This document shows, one piece after another, positions 43,200 through 51,524 of a stretch of DNA of 64,000 bases. Origin of the DNA: Streptomyces mangrovi (GTDB taxonomy: Bacteria > Actinomycetota > Actinomycetes > Streptomycetales > Streptomycetaceae). The stretch lies in assembly GCF_900114215.1 (NCBI RefSeq), contig NZ_FOSG01000017.1:81185-145184 (forward strand), written 5' to 3'. The translations under genes and the position numbers were made by a program. Numbering within the stretch: position 1 is the first letter of the stretch; every line of letters begins with the position of its first letter. Under the pieces are notes generated by a model. It was not told the DNA's origin. It saw nothing but the letters and a program-made list of their open reading frames with translations, and did not search any database.

Positions 43200-44111
43200 A
43201 TGCGCGTACGCCCCACCTTGAGCTGGACACCCACCGGGGACCTGCCGCCGGGCACCACGGACCTGGCGCCGGTCGCCGATGCGCTGAGCACCGGCGGTGT
43301 GCTGGTGCTCAGCGGGGCGGGCATCTCCACGGAGTCGGGGATCCCCGACTACCGGGGCGTCGACGGAAGCCTGAACAGGCACACCCCGATGACCTACCAG
43401 GACTTCACCGCCAGTGCCCGGGCCCGGCGCCGGTACTGGGCGCGCAGCCATCTCGGCTGGCGCACCTTCGGCCGCGCCCGCCCCAACGCCGGGCACCGGG
43501 CCGTGGCCTCCCTCGGCCGGCACGGGCTGCTCTCGGGTGTGATCACCCAGAACGTCGACGGTCTGCACCAGGCCGCCGGCAGCGAGGGGGTCGTGGAGCT
43601 CCACGGAAGCCTGGCCCGGGTCGTCTGCCTGTCCTGCGGCACCCTCAGCCCGCGCGGTGAACTCGCCCGGCGGCTGGAGGAGGCCAACGCGGGCTTCGAA
43701 CCGGTGGCCGCGGGGATCAACCCGGACGGTGACGCCGACCTCACCGACGAACAGGTCGGGGACTTCTCCGTGGTGCCCTGCGCGGTCTGCGGCGGCGTCC
43801 TCAAACCGGATGTGGTGTTCTTCGGCGAGACCGTTCCGCCGCCGCGGGTCGAGCACTGCCGCAGGCTTGTCCGGGAGGCGTCCTCGCTGCTGGTCCTGGG
43901 GTCCTCGCTGACGGTGATGTCCGGGCTCCGGTTCGTCCGCCAGGCGGCCGACGAGGGGAAGCCGGTGCTGATCGTCAACCGGGATCCGACCCGGGGCGAC
44001 CGGCACGCCCTCACCCGGGTCGCGCTCCCGCTGGGAGCGGCCCTCGCCACCGTGGCCGGACGGCTGGGCATCCCCGTCGACAGCCCGGCACCGCGACGGG
44101 CGGGGCCGTGA
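43200..44111 (+). CDS. Sir2-family NAD-dependent deacylase
   Basis: A 303-residue sirtuin. Seen: LVLSGAGISTESGIPDYRG (NAD-binding GAGxS), TQNVDGLHQAAG with QNVD, ELHGSL with the catalytic His, and two zinc pairs CLSC and CAVC. GSSLTVMSGLRFV and LIVNRDPTRGD near the end also fit. It removes acyl groups from lysines using NAD. The C-terminal pattern resembles the bacterial class II/SIRT4-like group. It is a single gene, divergent from the esterase and convergent with the methyltransferase; context gives no specific substrate. Confidence 0.94.
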   Translation: MRVRPTLSWTPTGDLPPGTTDLAPVADALSTGGVLVLSGAGISTESGIPDYRGVDGSLNRHTPMTYQDFTASARARRRYWARSHLGWRTFGRARPNAGHRAVASLGRHGLLSGVITQNVDGLHQAAGSEGVVELHGSLARVVCLSCGTLSPRGELARRLEEANAGFEPVAAGINPDGDADLTDEQVGDFSVVPCAVCGGVLKPDVVFFGETVPPPRVEHCRRLVREASSLLVLGSSLTVMSGLRFVRQAADEGKPVLIVNRDPTRGDRHALTRVALPLGAALATVAGRLGIPVDSPAPRRAGP

Positions 44112-44130
44112 CGGTGCCGGGCACGTCCCG

Positions 44131-44160
44131 GCCTCCTCGGCCTCCTCGGCCTCCTCGGCC
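44131..44160. repeat. Tandem 9-base repeat (GCCTCCTCG, three copies)
   Basis: Three perfect copies plus GCC lie 20 bases after the sirtuin stop in the 141-base convergent gap. They are pyrimidine-rich on the plus strand. A transcription-pausing role is possible but not shown. Confidence 0.85.
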
Positions 44161-44252
44161 GCCGTGGCTCCCGGCGGTCGCGCGGGTTCCCCGCGGCCCC
44201 GGTCGGCCGACCAGCGGCCGCCGCCCGCTTCGAAGGGGTTTTGGCCATGCGG

Positions 44253-45302
44253 TCACACGGCTTTGCGCGCGACCGCGACTATCGCCGCACGGGGCACCTC
44301 GGCGACGTACACGCCCCGCGAGCGGTGGACGACGGGGGCCGGGGGGAAGCCGGTTTCCGCGGGCAGGCCCGCAAGGTACTCCTCGTGTCCGAAGTACCGC
44401 TCCAGAACCCGCCAGCAGGCGTCGGTCCCGCCCAACGTGCCGAAGTACTCCCCGACTCCGTACATGTCGGCGACATACGCGCACATGCGCCGCCGGGCCT
44501 CCTCCTCCGTGCCGCCGCGGACGACCAGCGGATCGTACATGTCGACGACACACGCCGGTGCTCCCGCCTCCTCGAAGAGTCCGGCCAGCGACTCGCGCGA
44601 GAAGTGCGGGTAGTCGTGGCCCGCAGCGGTGTGGGGGTGAACGACATCGGCGAAGAATTCCGCCATGGGGCTGGTGGTGTCGAAGTCGTGCAGGACGACC
44701 CGGCCCCCGGGTCTGACGACGCGCAGGGCCTCGGTGACCGCGTTGAGCCTGTCCTGTGGGGCGATGTGGTGGGTTCCGTAGGCGAGCAGCGTCGCATCGA
44801 CCGTGCCGTCCCCCAGGAAGAGGTGGTCCGCCGCCTGCCGGACGGCGGGCAGGCCCTGGGCGAGGGCTCGTTCGACCATGCCGCCGGAGAGGTCTCCCGT
44901 CAGGATGTTCAGACGGTCACGCAGGTCGAGGGCGTGCTCGTGGACGGCACGCGCGACGGTCCCGTCCCCGCCGAGAACGTCCAGGACGGTGCGGGGCCGC
45001 GCCGCCTGCGGCGGGGCGGCCCACTCCAGGAGTTGCCGCATGCCCCGCCAGCGGACCGACGGGTCCTGCTGGGCCCGGCGGTAGGAGTCACCGCGCCCGG
45101 TGTCGTCGGAGTCGAATTCCGTGGTCGTGGCCGCCAGTGCCCTCAGCGCCTTGTCGGCGCCCGGACGGCCGAAGTCCACGGTCGCCTTCAGGGTCGTTTG
45201 GGCCGGCACCACATCACGCAGATACTCTTCGAGGGTCATGGACGGCAGGTAGGAATCCGTCTCCGCCAATATGTCCGCCTGCATTTCCACCAATCCGGTC
45301 AT
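44253..45302 (-). CDS. Class I SAM-dependent methyltransferase
   Basis: A 349-residue methyltransferase. Seen: RTVLDVLGGDGTVARAVHEH (SAM motif I, with GGDGT in place of the usual GxGxG), NILTGDLSGGMVERAL, VDATLLAYGTHHIAPQDRLNAVTEALRVVRPGGRVVLHDF (motifs II-III) and a substrate-binding C-terminal domain. The N-terminal 100 residues are a helical cap (MTGLVEMQADILAETDSYLPSMTLEEYL). The ATG at 45302 is chosen because sequence upstream is not protein-like. A substrate cannot be named. It stands alone, so a tie to the RiPP or NRPS loci is not shown. Confidence 0.85.
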   Translation of the reverse strand: MTGLVEMQADILAETDSYLPSMTLEEYLRDVVPAQTTLKATVDFGRPGADKALRALAATTTEFDSDDTGRGDSYRRAQQDPSVRWRGMRQLLEWAAPPQAARPRTVLDVLGGDGTVARAVHEHALDLRDRLNILTGDLSGGMVERALAQGLPAVRQAADHLFLGDGTVDATLLAYGTHHIAPQDRLNAVTEALRVVRPGGRVVLHDFDTTSPMAEFFADVVHPHTAAGHDYPHFSRESLAGLFEEAGAPACVVDMYDPLVVRGGTEEEARRRMCAYVADMYGVGEYFGTLGGTDACWRVLERYFGHEEYLAGLPAETGFPPAPVVHRSRGVYVAEVPRAAIVAVARKAV

Positions 45303-46137
45303 TCGATGGGTCTCATCGCCGACCACCCGTACCGTGTGCGAGGCAGATGTACTCCGCTGTTCGCAAACGGCCCGCAACCCCGTCAACCGGCACGGACATG
45401 CACGACCGACGGAATTCCGGGAAACCGGCGCACTACAAATCCGGTCCGCAGTGGCACCGTTGCACCCTGTCAGGAGTTCCATTCCGCGTCAAGAGCGCTT
45501 TCGGTGAAGGATTTTCCTCGATTACCCGCGGCGAGTGGGACGCTTCCGCGCCCCTCCCGCCGACCGCACAAGCTCGGCGAACCGCGGTTCATCTCCGCGG
45601 GAATTTCGCGGGCCGTCTCATTACCCGGAATACCGTGTTCCAGTTTTTGCCCCCGATTCGGCGGCGCCCGCCCCGGAATCCCCACCGCCCCGCAACGGCG
45701 GCGACCGACGGCAGAACGGACACGGAAAGGTGTGCCGGGAAACGGCTTTGGGTCTCCGTCGCCCCTGCCCTCCCCCGCACAAGCCGCTCCCGGTCGGCGG
45801 CGCCCCGCAGCGGGAGGCACTCCGGTGGACCACCTGGTACATTGGCGCATATTCACCCCCTCCCGGACAGACTTCCCCCGACCGGGGGTGTTTCCGGCAG
45901 AATCGGGAATCCGCTCAACTGTCCACCCGAACGCGGGACGCCGATCCACACGAAAGTCGGGACGACTCATGCCACATGGGATCCCTTCATTCGATGTCCG
46001 TCCGAAAGTCGTTTCGACTCTCCCGGGGAGTCACGGCAGTTCCGGGGAGCGGGCATCACCGGAACCGGTGTTCGCGCCCCGCGCGGCGGAAACCGTACCC
46101 GAGTACCACGTTCGAGGAGAGGCGGCCCAGAACTGCC
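45303..46137. other. Long intergenic region, visibly less GC-rich
   Basis: About 835 bases between the divergent methyltransferase and DedA genes. ORFs in all frames are Arg/Pro/Ser-rich and start-poor, so I find no gene. The stretch has more A/T than its surroundings. GGAAT/ATTCC motifs recur (about 45412, 45480, 45600, 45630, 45675, 45907), including the palindrome CGGAATTCCG at 45411-45420. A short hairpin, CCCCC-GACC-GGGGG at 45875-45888, is followed by TGTTT and could be a weak terminator of an untranslated transcript. Confidence 0.5.
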
Positions 46138-46755
46138 ATGGCATGGATCCACGATGTACTGACAGCGGTGTCGGAGATGGATCCGACCTCCAGGTTCGCG
46201 TTAGCCTCGGTGTTCGCTTTCGCGGAATCCGGTCTCGGGGCGGGCATGTTCGTCCCCGGTGAGGTCGCGGTACTGGTGCTGAGCGCCGGAACGGAGGGGA
46301 CGCGTTCACTGCTGACCCTCTTCCTCGTCGTGGCGGTCAGCAGTTCGGCCGGTGACCACCTCGGGTACTTCCTCGGTATCCGCTACGGGGAACGGCTGCG
46401 CGAGACACGTCTGGTACGGCGGATCGGCCAGCGGCACTGGGACCGCGCCCAGACTCTCTTCCACCGGCACGGAGCGACCGCCGTCTTCCTGACCAGGCTG
46501 CTGCCCGTCGTCCGCACCCTCACTCCGGCGACCGCCGGGGTGGGCTCGGTTCGCTACATCCGCTTCCTTCCCGCCTCCCTCGCCGGAGCCTCGATGTGGT
46601 CCGCCCTCTACGTGTCGGCGGGTGCCCTGGCCTCGGCCTCCGTGCGCGAGGCCGAGGCCACGATCACCAGGATCCTGTGGGTACTGCTGGGCGTGGCGGT
46701 GATCCTGACGATTGGCATCGTGTGGTGGCGCAGGAGGCGTCGTTCCGTGCTCTGA
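46138..46755 (+). CDS. DedA family membrane protein
   Basis: A 205-residue DedA/SNARE-associated family protein. Seen: FAFAESGLGAGMFVPGEVAVLVLSAG (helix 1 with the conserved E and G-x-P-GE), VVAVSSSAGDHLGYFLGIRYGERL (GDxxGYxxGR-like motif), FHRHGATAVFLTRLLPVVRTLTPATAG (the F-x-R-x-x-P-x-x-R motif) and a last helix followed by WWRRRRR. DedA proteins are lipid scramblases or flippases, including for undecaprenyl phosphate. GAGGAGAGG lies 15 bases before the ATG, rather far. It is convergent with the NRPS-linked exporter and separated by eleven bases. Confidence 0.92.
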   Translation: MAWIHDVLTAVSEMDPTSRFALASVFAFAESGLGAGMFVPGEVAVLVLSAGTEGTRSLLTLFLVVAVSSSAGDHLGYFLGIRYGERLRETRLVRRIGQRHWDRAQTLFHRHGATAVFLTRLLPVVRTLTPATAGVGSVRYIRFLPASLAGASMWSALYVSAGALASASVREAEATITRILWVLLGVAVILTIGIVWWRRRRRSVL

Positions 46756-46766
46756 CCGGATGCGGT

Positions 46767-47615
46767 TCACTCCTCGGGCGGCCGGCGGAAGGCCCGGAAG
46801 GCGAGCAGCATCATCACCAGCATCAGCCCCAGGCCCGCGCACAGCGCCGCCGGCACCTCGCTCCCGGCCTGCCCTCCGAGCGCGAGATCACGGGACGCCT
46901 CCACCGCGTGGCTCACAGGGTTGACGGTGGCGACGGCAGCCAGCCAGCCGGGCAGCACCTCGACCGGCACGAACGCGCTGGAGGCGAACATCAGCGGGAA
47001 GTTGACGAAGAAGCCGATGCTGGAAAGCACCTCCACCTTGCGCAGCCACGCGGCCAGGGCTATGAAGATCCAGATCAGGGCCCAGATCACCAGAGTGGAC
47101 AGCAGCAGCGCCGCCACCAGGCCCCCCACTCCTCCCCCGGCCCGGTACCCGAACAGCAGGTGGCCGCCGACCACCAGGACCAGCAGCTGCATCCCCGAAC
47201 GGGTCAGGTCGGCGACCGATCGCGCCACCAGAACCAGCGGCAGCGACAGCGGGAGCACGCGGAAGCGGCGCACCATCCCGCCCTCCATGTCCCGCACCAG
47301 GCCCACCCCCGCGGACTGCGAAGTGCCGATCCCGGTGGTGACCAGCAGGGCGGGCAGGAGGAACTCGATGTAGGACACGCCCCGCGGAAGGATCGACCGG
47401 TCCGCCAGGCTGCCGAAGACCTGGCTGATCAGCAACAGCATCACCACCGGCTGGGCCACGCTGAACAGCACGACCCTGCTGTCGGCGTACACCAGGCGGA
47501 TCTGGCGGACGGTGAGGACCCACAGCTGCGCGGCCTTGCCCGCCGGCTCCCGGCGCGGGCCGTGCGGCTGCGCCGGGAGGCCGGCCGGGGGCGCCGTCGT
47601 CCGCGGCCCGTTCAC
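46767..47615 (-). CDS. ABC-2 type exporter permease of the NRPS operon
   Basis: A 282-residue ABC-2 permease of the DrrB type with six probable helices. Seen: LTVRQIRLVYADSRVVLFSVAQPVVMLLLISQVFGSL, the GVGLVRDMEGGMVRRFRVLPLS loop typical of DrrB-like exporters, and FVNFPLMFASSAFVPVEVLPGWLAAVATVNPVSHAVEASRDLALGG in the conserved C-terminal part. The GTG start overlaps the ATPase stop. It is the last gene of the operon and probably exports the peptide product or gives self-resistance. Confidence 0.92.
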   Translation of the reverse strand: MNGPRTTAPPAGLPAQPHGPRREPAGKAAQLWVLTVRQIRLVYADSRVVLFSVAQPVVMLLLISQVFGSLADRSILPRGVSYIEFLLPALLVTTGIGTSQSAGVGLVRDMEGGMVRRFRVLPLSLPLVLVARSVADLTRSGMQLLVLVVGGHLLFGYRAGGGVGGLVAALLLSTLVIWALIWIFIALAAWLRKVEVLSSIGFFVNFPLMFASSAFVPVEVLPGWLAAVATVNPVSHAVEASRDLALGGQAGSEVPAALCAGLGLMLVMMLLAFRAFRRPPEE

Positions 47616-48634
47616 ACGGTCTCCCGCGGGTCCGCGGTGTGCCGCCGAGCCTTCGCGACGCCCGCCCGGCGCGGCGGCCCCGCCGGTACGGGATCACGGG
47701 ACCACGCGCCGGTCAGAGCGAGGTAGACGTCGTCCAGGGATGGCTCCGAGTGGCGGATCTCGGTCACGTTCTGCCCGACGGTGTCCAGCACCCGGATCAC
47801 CGTGGCCAGGTCCGCGGAGCCCTCCGCCGGTACGGTCAGCTCGCCCCGCGCGGTCTCCGCGCCCGGGGGGAGCCCGGCCAGGCGCAGGGCTTCGGCGGCC
47901 ACGGCCGGGTCCCCGTGCGGTTCCAGCCTGAAGGAGATGAAACCACCGCCGGCCCGCGACTTCAGCTCGGCCGCCGTCCCGGAGACGAGGACCCGGCCGG
48001 CCTCCAGTACGGTGATGCGGTCGGCGAGCCGGTCCGCCTCCTCCAGGTACTGCGTGGTGAGCAGGACGGTCGTACCGCCGCGGGTGAGTTCCTCGACCAT
48101 CTCCCACAGCCCGATGCGGCTGGGAGGGTCCAGCCCGACGGTCGGCTCGTCCAGGAACAGGATCTCGGGGCGTCCGACCAGTCCCAGTGCCAGATCCAGC
48201 CGGCGGCGCATGCCTCCCGAGTAGGTCACCGCCTTCCGCCTGCCGGCGTCACCGAGCCCGAAGGCCTCCAGCAGTTCGTCCGCCCGTCGTCCGGCCCGCG
48301 CCCGGGAGGCTCCGCACAGACGGGCGACCAGGACGAGGTTGTCGTGGCCGGACAGCTGTTCGTCGAGCGAGGCGAACTGTCCCGTGACCCCGATGCGGCG
48401 GCGCACCTCCTCCGGGCGCCCGGCCACGTCGAAGCCGGCGACCGAGGCCGTACCCGCCGTAGGGGGCATCAGGGTGGACAGGATGTTGACGAGGGTGGTC
48501 TTCCCCGCCCCGTTGTGTCCCAGGAGACCCATGACCTCGCCCTGGGCCACGGTCAGGTCCACGCCCCGGAGGGCCTGGACGGCTCCGAACCGCTTGTGCA
48601 GGCCGACGACGTGGATCACTCCGTCCGCCGCCAT
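47612..48634 (-). CDS. ABC exporter ATPase (DrrA-like)
   Basis: A 340-residue ATPase. Seen: GHNGAGKTT (Walker A), QFASLDEQLSGHDNL (Q-loop), YSGGMRRRLDLAL (signature), ILFLDEPTVGLDP (Walker B) and LLTTQYLEEADRLADRI (H-loop region). The C-terminal about 100 residues are the DrrA-type extension. It pairs with the ABC-2 permease, which it overlaps, to drive export of the NRPS product. Its start overlaps the stop of the hydroxylase gene, placing it firmly in the operon. Confidence 0.94.
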   Translation of the reverse strand: MAADGVIHVVGLHKRFGAVQALRGVDLTVAQGEVMGLLGHNGAGKTTLVNILSTLMPPTAGTASVAGFDVAGRPEEVRRRIGVTGQFASLDEQLSGHDNLVLVARLCGASRARAGRRADELLEAFGLGDAGRRKAVTYSGGMRRRLDLALGLVGRPEILFLDEPTVGLDPPSRIGLWEMVEELTRGGTTVLLTTQYLEEADRLADRITVLEAGRVLVSGTAAELKSRAGGGFISFRLEPHGDPAVAAEALRLAGLPPGAETARGELTVPAEGSADLATVIRVLDTVGQNVTEIRHSEPSLDDVYLALTGAWSRDPVPAGPPRRAGVAKARRHTADPRETV

Positions 48635-49593
48635 CAGTTCAGCACATGTCCGTGCGGCGAGCGCACGGCCCGGGACCGGCGGTGGTCGAGGTGGACGAAG
48701 GCGCGCTGGAGCCAGCGGTCCTCACCGTCGTAGCGCGGGGTGAAGGCCGTGCGCCCGTGCAGCGTGACGCGGTTGTCCACGAACACCAGGTCGGCCGGGG
48801 CCAGGACGATCTCCTCGGAGACCGCGCGGACGGCGTCCTCCAGCGCGTCCATGGCCTGTTCGCCCCACGGGTCCGTGGAATGGGTGGCGTGGAAGTCGAC
48901 GCGGATGTCCGGGTCCTCCGCGTCGCCGGTGAGCACGGCGTGCGGTTTGGTACCGCTGTCCGGCCGGTCGAAGGAAGGCGGTGGTTCGGTGAGGAACAGG
49001 GGCCGCCGCAGGGTCTGGCGCGTCCCGGCGTCCAGGTGCTCCATCGCGGCGCGGACGCAGGCGACCCGCAGTCCGGCGGCCAGGTCGTGGTCGCTGCGGA
49101 CGCAGAGCAGCCCGACGTAGTCGGGACGGTGGGGGTGGAAGGCGTTCTCGATGTGCATCTCCAGCGGGACGGAGCCGGCGTTGGACTGCTGGGCCTCCCG
49201 GCCGGGCACGGGCACCACGTTCTGGACGAGTGCCCCCCGCTTCTCGTTGCGGTAGGCGACGACCTCGCCCAGTTCCATGGCGACGGCGCAGAGCACCGAG
49301 GCGCTCAGCGTGGCTCTCCGTTCCACCGAGTCGCTCTCCTGCGGGGTGGGCGGCACGGGGTCGGCCTCGGGCAGGTTGCGTATGAGCAGCATGCCCGCGC
49401 GGCCCGGGTCGTGGCGGAAGGCCCGGAGCCGGTTCCGGAGGCGGGCGGGCAGGTGGCAGGAGAGGCCGCGGCACCGGTCGAGCCACTCCTGTCCGTCCAC
49501 CAGGCCGGGGGGCGTGCGCATCAGCTCGTCCGCCAGGAGCGCCACGTCGGCACGTTCGGCGTCGGACAGTTCGAAGCGGCTTTCGGGGTTCAT
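48634..49593 (-). CDS. Clavaminate synthase-like Fe(II)/2-oxoglutarate beta-hydroxylase
   Basis: A 319-residue enzyme of the CAS/AsnO/VioC group, which beta-hydroxylates free Asn or Arg for peptide antibiotics. Seen: VPLEMHIENAFHPHRPDYVGLLCVRSDH with HxE iron ligands H147/E149, VFVDNRVTLHGRTAF with distal His279, and RWLQRAFV with the 2-oxoglutarate-binding Arg (about 297). It lies between the FkbM gene and the exporter in the NRPS operon. The neighbouring A domain has an Asn/Asp-type pocket, so Asn beta-hydroxylation as with AsnO of CDA is the first hypothesis. Arg or another residue is possible. Confidence 0.88.
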   Translation of the reverse strand: MNPESRFELSDAERADVALLADELMRTPPGLVDGQEWLDRCRGLSCHLPARLRNRLRAFRHDPGRAGMLLIRNLPEADPVPPTPQESDSVERRATLSASVLCAVAMELGEVVAYRNEKRGALVQNVVPVPGREAQQSNAGSVPLEMHIENAFHPHRPDYVGLLCVRSDHDLAAGLRVACVRAAMEHLDAGTRQTLRRPLFLTEPPPSFDRPDSGTKPHAVLTGDAEDPDIRVDFHATHSTDPWGEQAMDALEDAVRAVSEEIVLAPADLVFVDNRVTLHGRTAFTPRYDGEDRWLQRAFVHLDHRRSRAVRSPHGHVLN

Positions 49594-49691
49594 GCCGTCC
49601 CTCCAAAGGGGTTGTGGGGTGGTCGGTCCGGTCCTGCCGCCCGGGGCGTTCCGCGCGGCGGGGCGCCCGGCTTTCGAACGGATCGCGCGTC

Positions 49692-50501
49692 TCAGGACTT
49701 CCCCGCCGTGCCCCGGGCACCGTGGCGCTCCGAGACGGCGAACACAAAGTGGCGGTCACTGCCCGCGTACTGCTCCTCCTGCACGGCCTCGACACGAAAC
49801 CCCCGCCGCTCCAGCCCTTCGGTCACCGCCCGGAGCCGGCCGGCGGTGGCGCCGCCGGGGCTGTCGTGCACCTCCACCGCGAGCTGGCGCACCAGCGGCC
49901 AGTGCCGTTCCCCGATACCCCGCAGCACCTCCAGCTCGCCGCGCTGGACATCGATCTTCAGCATGTCGATCCGCTCCACGGGGTGCTCGTCGAGGAACGC
50001 GGAGAGCGGACGGAGCCGGCAGCGCACCGTCCGCTCCCGGAACCTGTAGGCCAGCAGTTCGTCCAGCATCTGCTCGGCCTCCGGCAGGTGGCCGGTCGGC
50101 ACCTGCCCCCTGACGAACGTCTTCTCCGCCTCGGTATCCGCCAGGGTGCTGCGCGTGGACATGGTCGAATAGCCCGGGTAGTGGGTGAACTCGACCTCCT
50201 GCTCCTTCTCGGCGAGACCGTAGGGGCAGGCCAGCCCCGCCACGCCGTGTCGCTCCCGGTTGCGGCACATGACCTCGTACACCTCGGGGACCGGTTCGAA
50301 GGAGTAGACCGCGGCACCGGGTCTCTCCGACTTCACGAAGAGCGTGTACACGCCGATGTTGGCGCCCACGTCGAAGACGACGGGGTCCTCCGGCAGGTGC
50401 AGCGTCTTGGGCAGGTAACCGCGCCGGGTGAAGATCTCGTCGTAGAGGAACTCGGTCTCGTGCTGGTTCACGCCTTCCACGTCGGCGAGTGCGATGCTCA
50501 T
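49692..50501 (-). CDS. FkbM family methyltransferase
   Basis: A 269-residue FkbM-type SAM methyltransferase. Seen: VVFDVGANIGVYTLFVKSERPGAAVYSFEPVPEVYEVMCRN (motif I and the acidic post-motif), IDMLKIDVQRGELEVLRGI (the family's KIDVQGxE motif) and a C-terminal HFVFAVS strand. FkbM enzymes usually O-methylate hydroxyl groups of natural products. In this operon it follows a TauD-type hydroxylase and precedes a CAS-like one, so methylation of an introduced hydroxyl group is plausible. A 98-base gap separates it from the next gene. Confidence 0.93.
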   Translation of the reverse strand: MSIALADVEGVNQHETEFLYDEIFTRRGYLPKTLHLPEDPVVFDVGANIGVYTLFVKSERPGAAVYSFEPVPEVYEVMCRNRERHGVAGLACPYGLAEKEQEVEFTHYPGYSTMSTRSTLADTEAEKTFVRGQVPTGHLPEAEQMLDELLAYRFRERTVRCRLRPLSAFLDEHPVERIDMLKIDVQRGELEVLRGIGERHWPLVRQLAVEVHDSPGGATAGRLRAVTEGLERRGFRVEAVQEEQYAGSDRHFVFAVSERHGARGTAGKS

Positions 50502-50571
50502 CCGTCTGGCCTTCCTTGGCTCGGTGGGGAGGGTGCCGGCGCGCGGCGTACCGCCTGGTCCGACATGGCGT

Positions 50572-51513
50572 CTAGTCCGACATGGCGACCAGGACCCGGC
50601 GCTCGCCGGTGAACGGCCTGCGGCCGTGCGCCGCCTGGACGTTGTCGACGAGCATGAGGTCTCCGGTCCGCCAGTCGTTGTCCACCGCGTGCTCCAGCCC
50701 GCGGTCGCGCACCTGCCGCACGTGGTCGGCCGGTATCGGGGTGCCGTCGGCGAAGGTCACCGACTGGGGCAGTTCCTCCGGGGGCAGCATCTCCGTCAAC
50801 GCGGCGGCGGCCTCGTCGCCGAGCGTGGCCGGGTGCCACTGGTCGGACTGGTTGAACCACAGCGTTTCCCCGGTCTCCGGGTGCGTGACCGTCGCGGGCC
50901 GGACGTGACTGACCCGCAGCCCGCCGCGCGCGTTCCACTGCCAGGTGGCGCCGCTTCGGGAGAGGTAGGCCTCGACCTCGAGGCGGTCCTCGGTCTCGAA
51001 GGTGTCCTGCCAGCTCTTGCCCAGCCCCCGCCCCCCGTGCAGGTTCTGGGTGTAGCGCAGGCCGCCGGCGAAGGCCTCGCGGACCTCCGGGTCCAGCGCC
51101 CGGTACCAGACGGCGTTGTCCACCACCGGCGTGGCGCCCCCGCTGCCGGCCGCCCGCTCGCAGTAGAAGAGCAGTCGGGCGGGCCACTGGGCGGCGTAGG
51201 ACATCTCGCTGTGCATCGAGATGGTGAACTCCCGCGGGTACTCCGTGGAGGTGTACACGTTGCGGCCCACCTTGGTGCGCGGCGAGTTGCCGAAGACGTA
51301 CGCCAGGCGGTCCGGCAGCAGGAGCGGCATGATCTTCTCCAGTTCCTGCGGACCGACCCCGAAACCGCGCAGGGCCAGCACCTTGTGGGCTGCCAGGAGT
51401 TCGACGATCCGCTCGGAGTCCTGGAGGAAGCCGGCCAGGCCGTCGGCGGTGGCGGGGAGTGAGTGGCTGCTCGGGCTGATCTCGGCGGGCCGCCAGGGAG
51501 TGTTCGGTTCCAT
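50572..51513 (-). CDS. TauD/SyrP-like Fe(II)/2-oxoglutarate oxygenase
   Basis: A 313-residue TauD-family oxygenase of the kind found in NRPS clusters (SyrP-like). Seen: LAAHKVLALRGFGVG at the start, FTISMHSEMSYAAQWPARLLFYCERAAGSGGATPVVDN with ligands H101/E103, GETLWFNQSDQWHP, and DLMLVDNVQAAHGRRPFTGERRVLVAM with distal His296 and the 2-oxoglutarate Arg. SyrP hydroxylates carrier-bound Asp at C3, and relatives act on other carrier-bound residues. It lies directly after the hydrolase in the operon. ATG at 51513 is the first start that gives the usual length. Confidence 0.9.
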   Translation of the reverse strand: MEPNTPWRPAEISPSSHSLPATADGLAGFLQDSERIVELLAAHKVLALRGFGVGPQELEKIMPLLLPDRLAYVFGNSPRTKVGRNVYTSTEYPREFTISMHSEMSYAAQWPARLLFYCERAAGSGGATPVVDNAVWYRALDPEVREAFAGGLRYTQNLHGGRGLGKSWQDTFETEDRLEVEAYLSRSGATWQWNARGGLRVSHVRPATVTHPETGETLWFNQSDQWHPATLGDEAAAALTEMLPPEELPQSVTFADGTPIPADHVRQVRDRGLEHAVDNDWRTGDLMLVDNVQAAHGRRPFTGERRVLVAMSD

Positions 51514-51524
51514 GGTGTGCTCTT

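Noticed and set aside
45470..45970. 166-codon minus-strand frame in the long intergenic gap
   Set aside because: No ribosome site, no family resemblance, Arg/Pro/Gly-rich and many small breaks in alternative frames. Not enough for a gene call.
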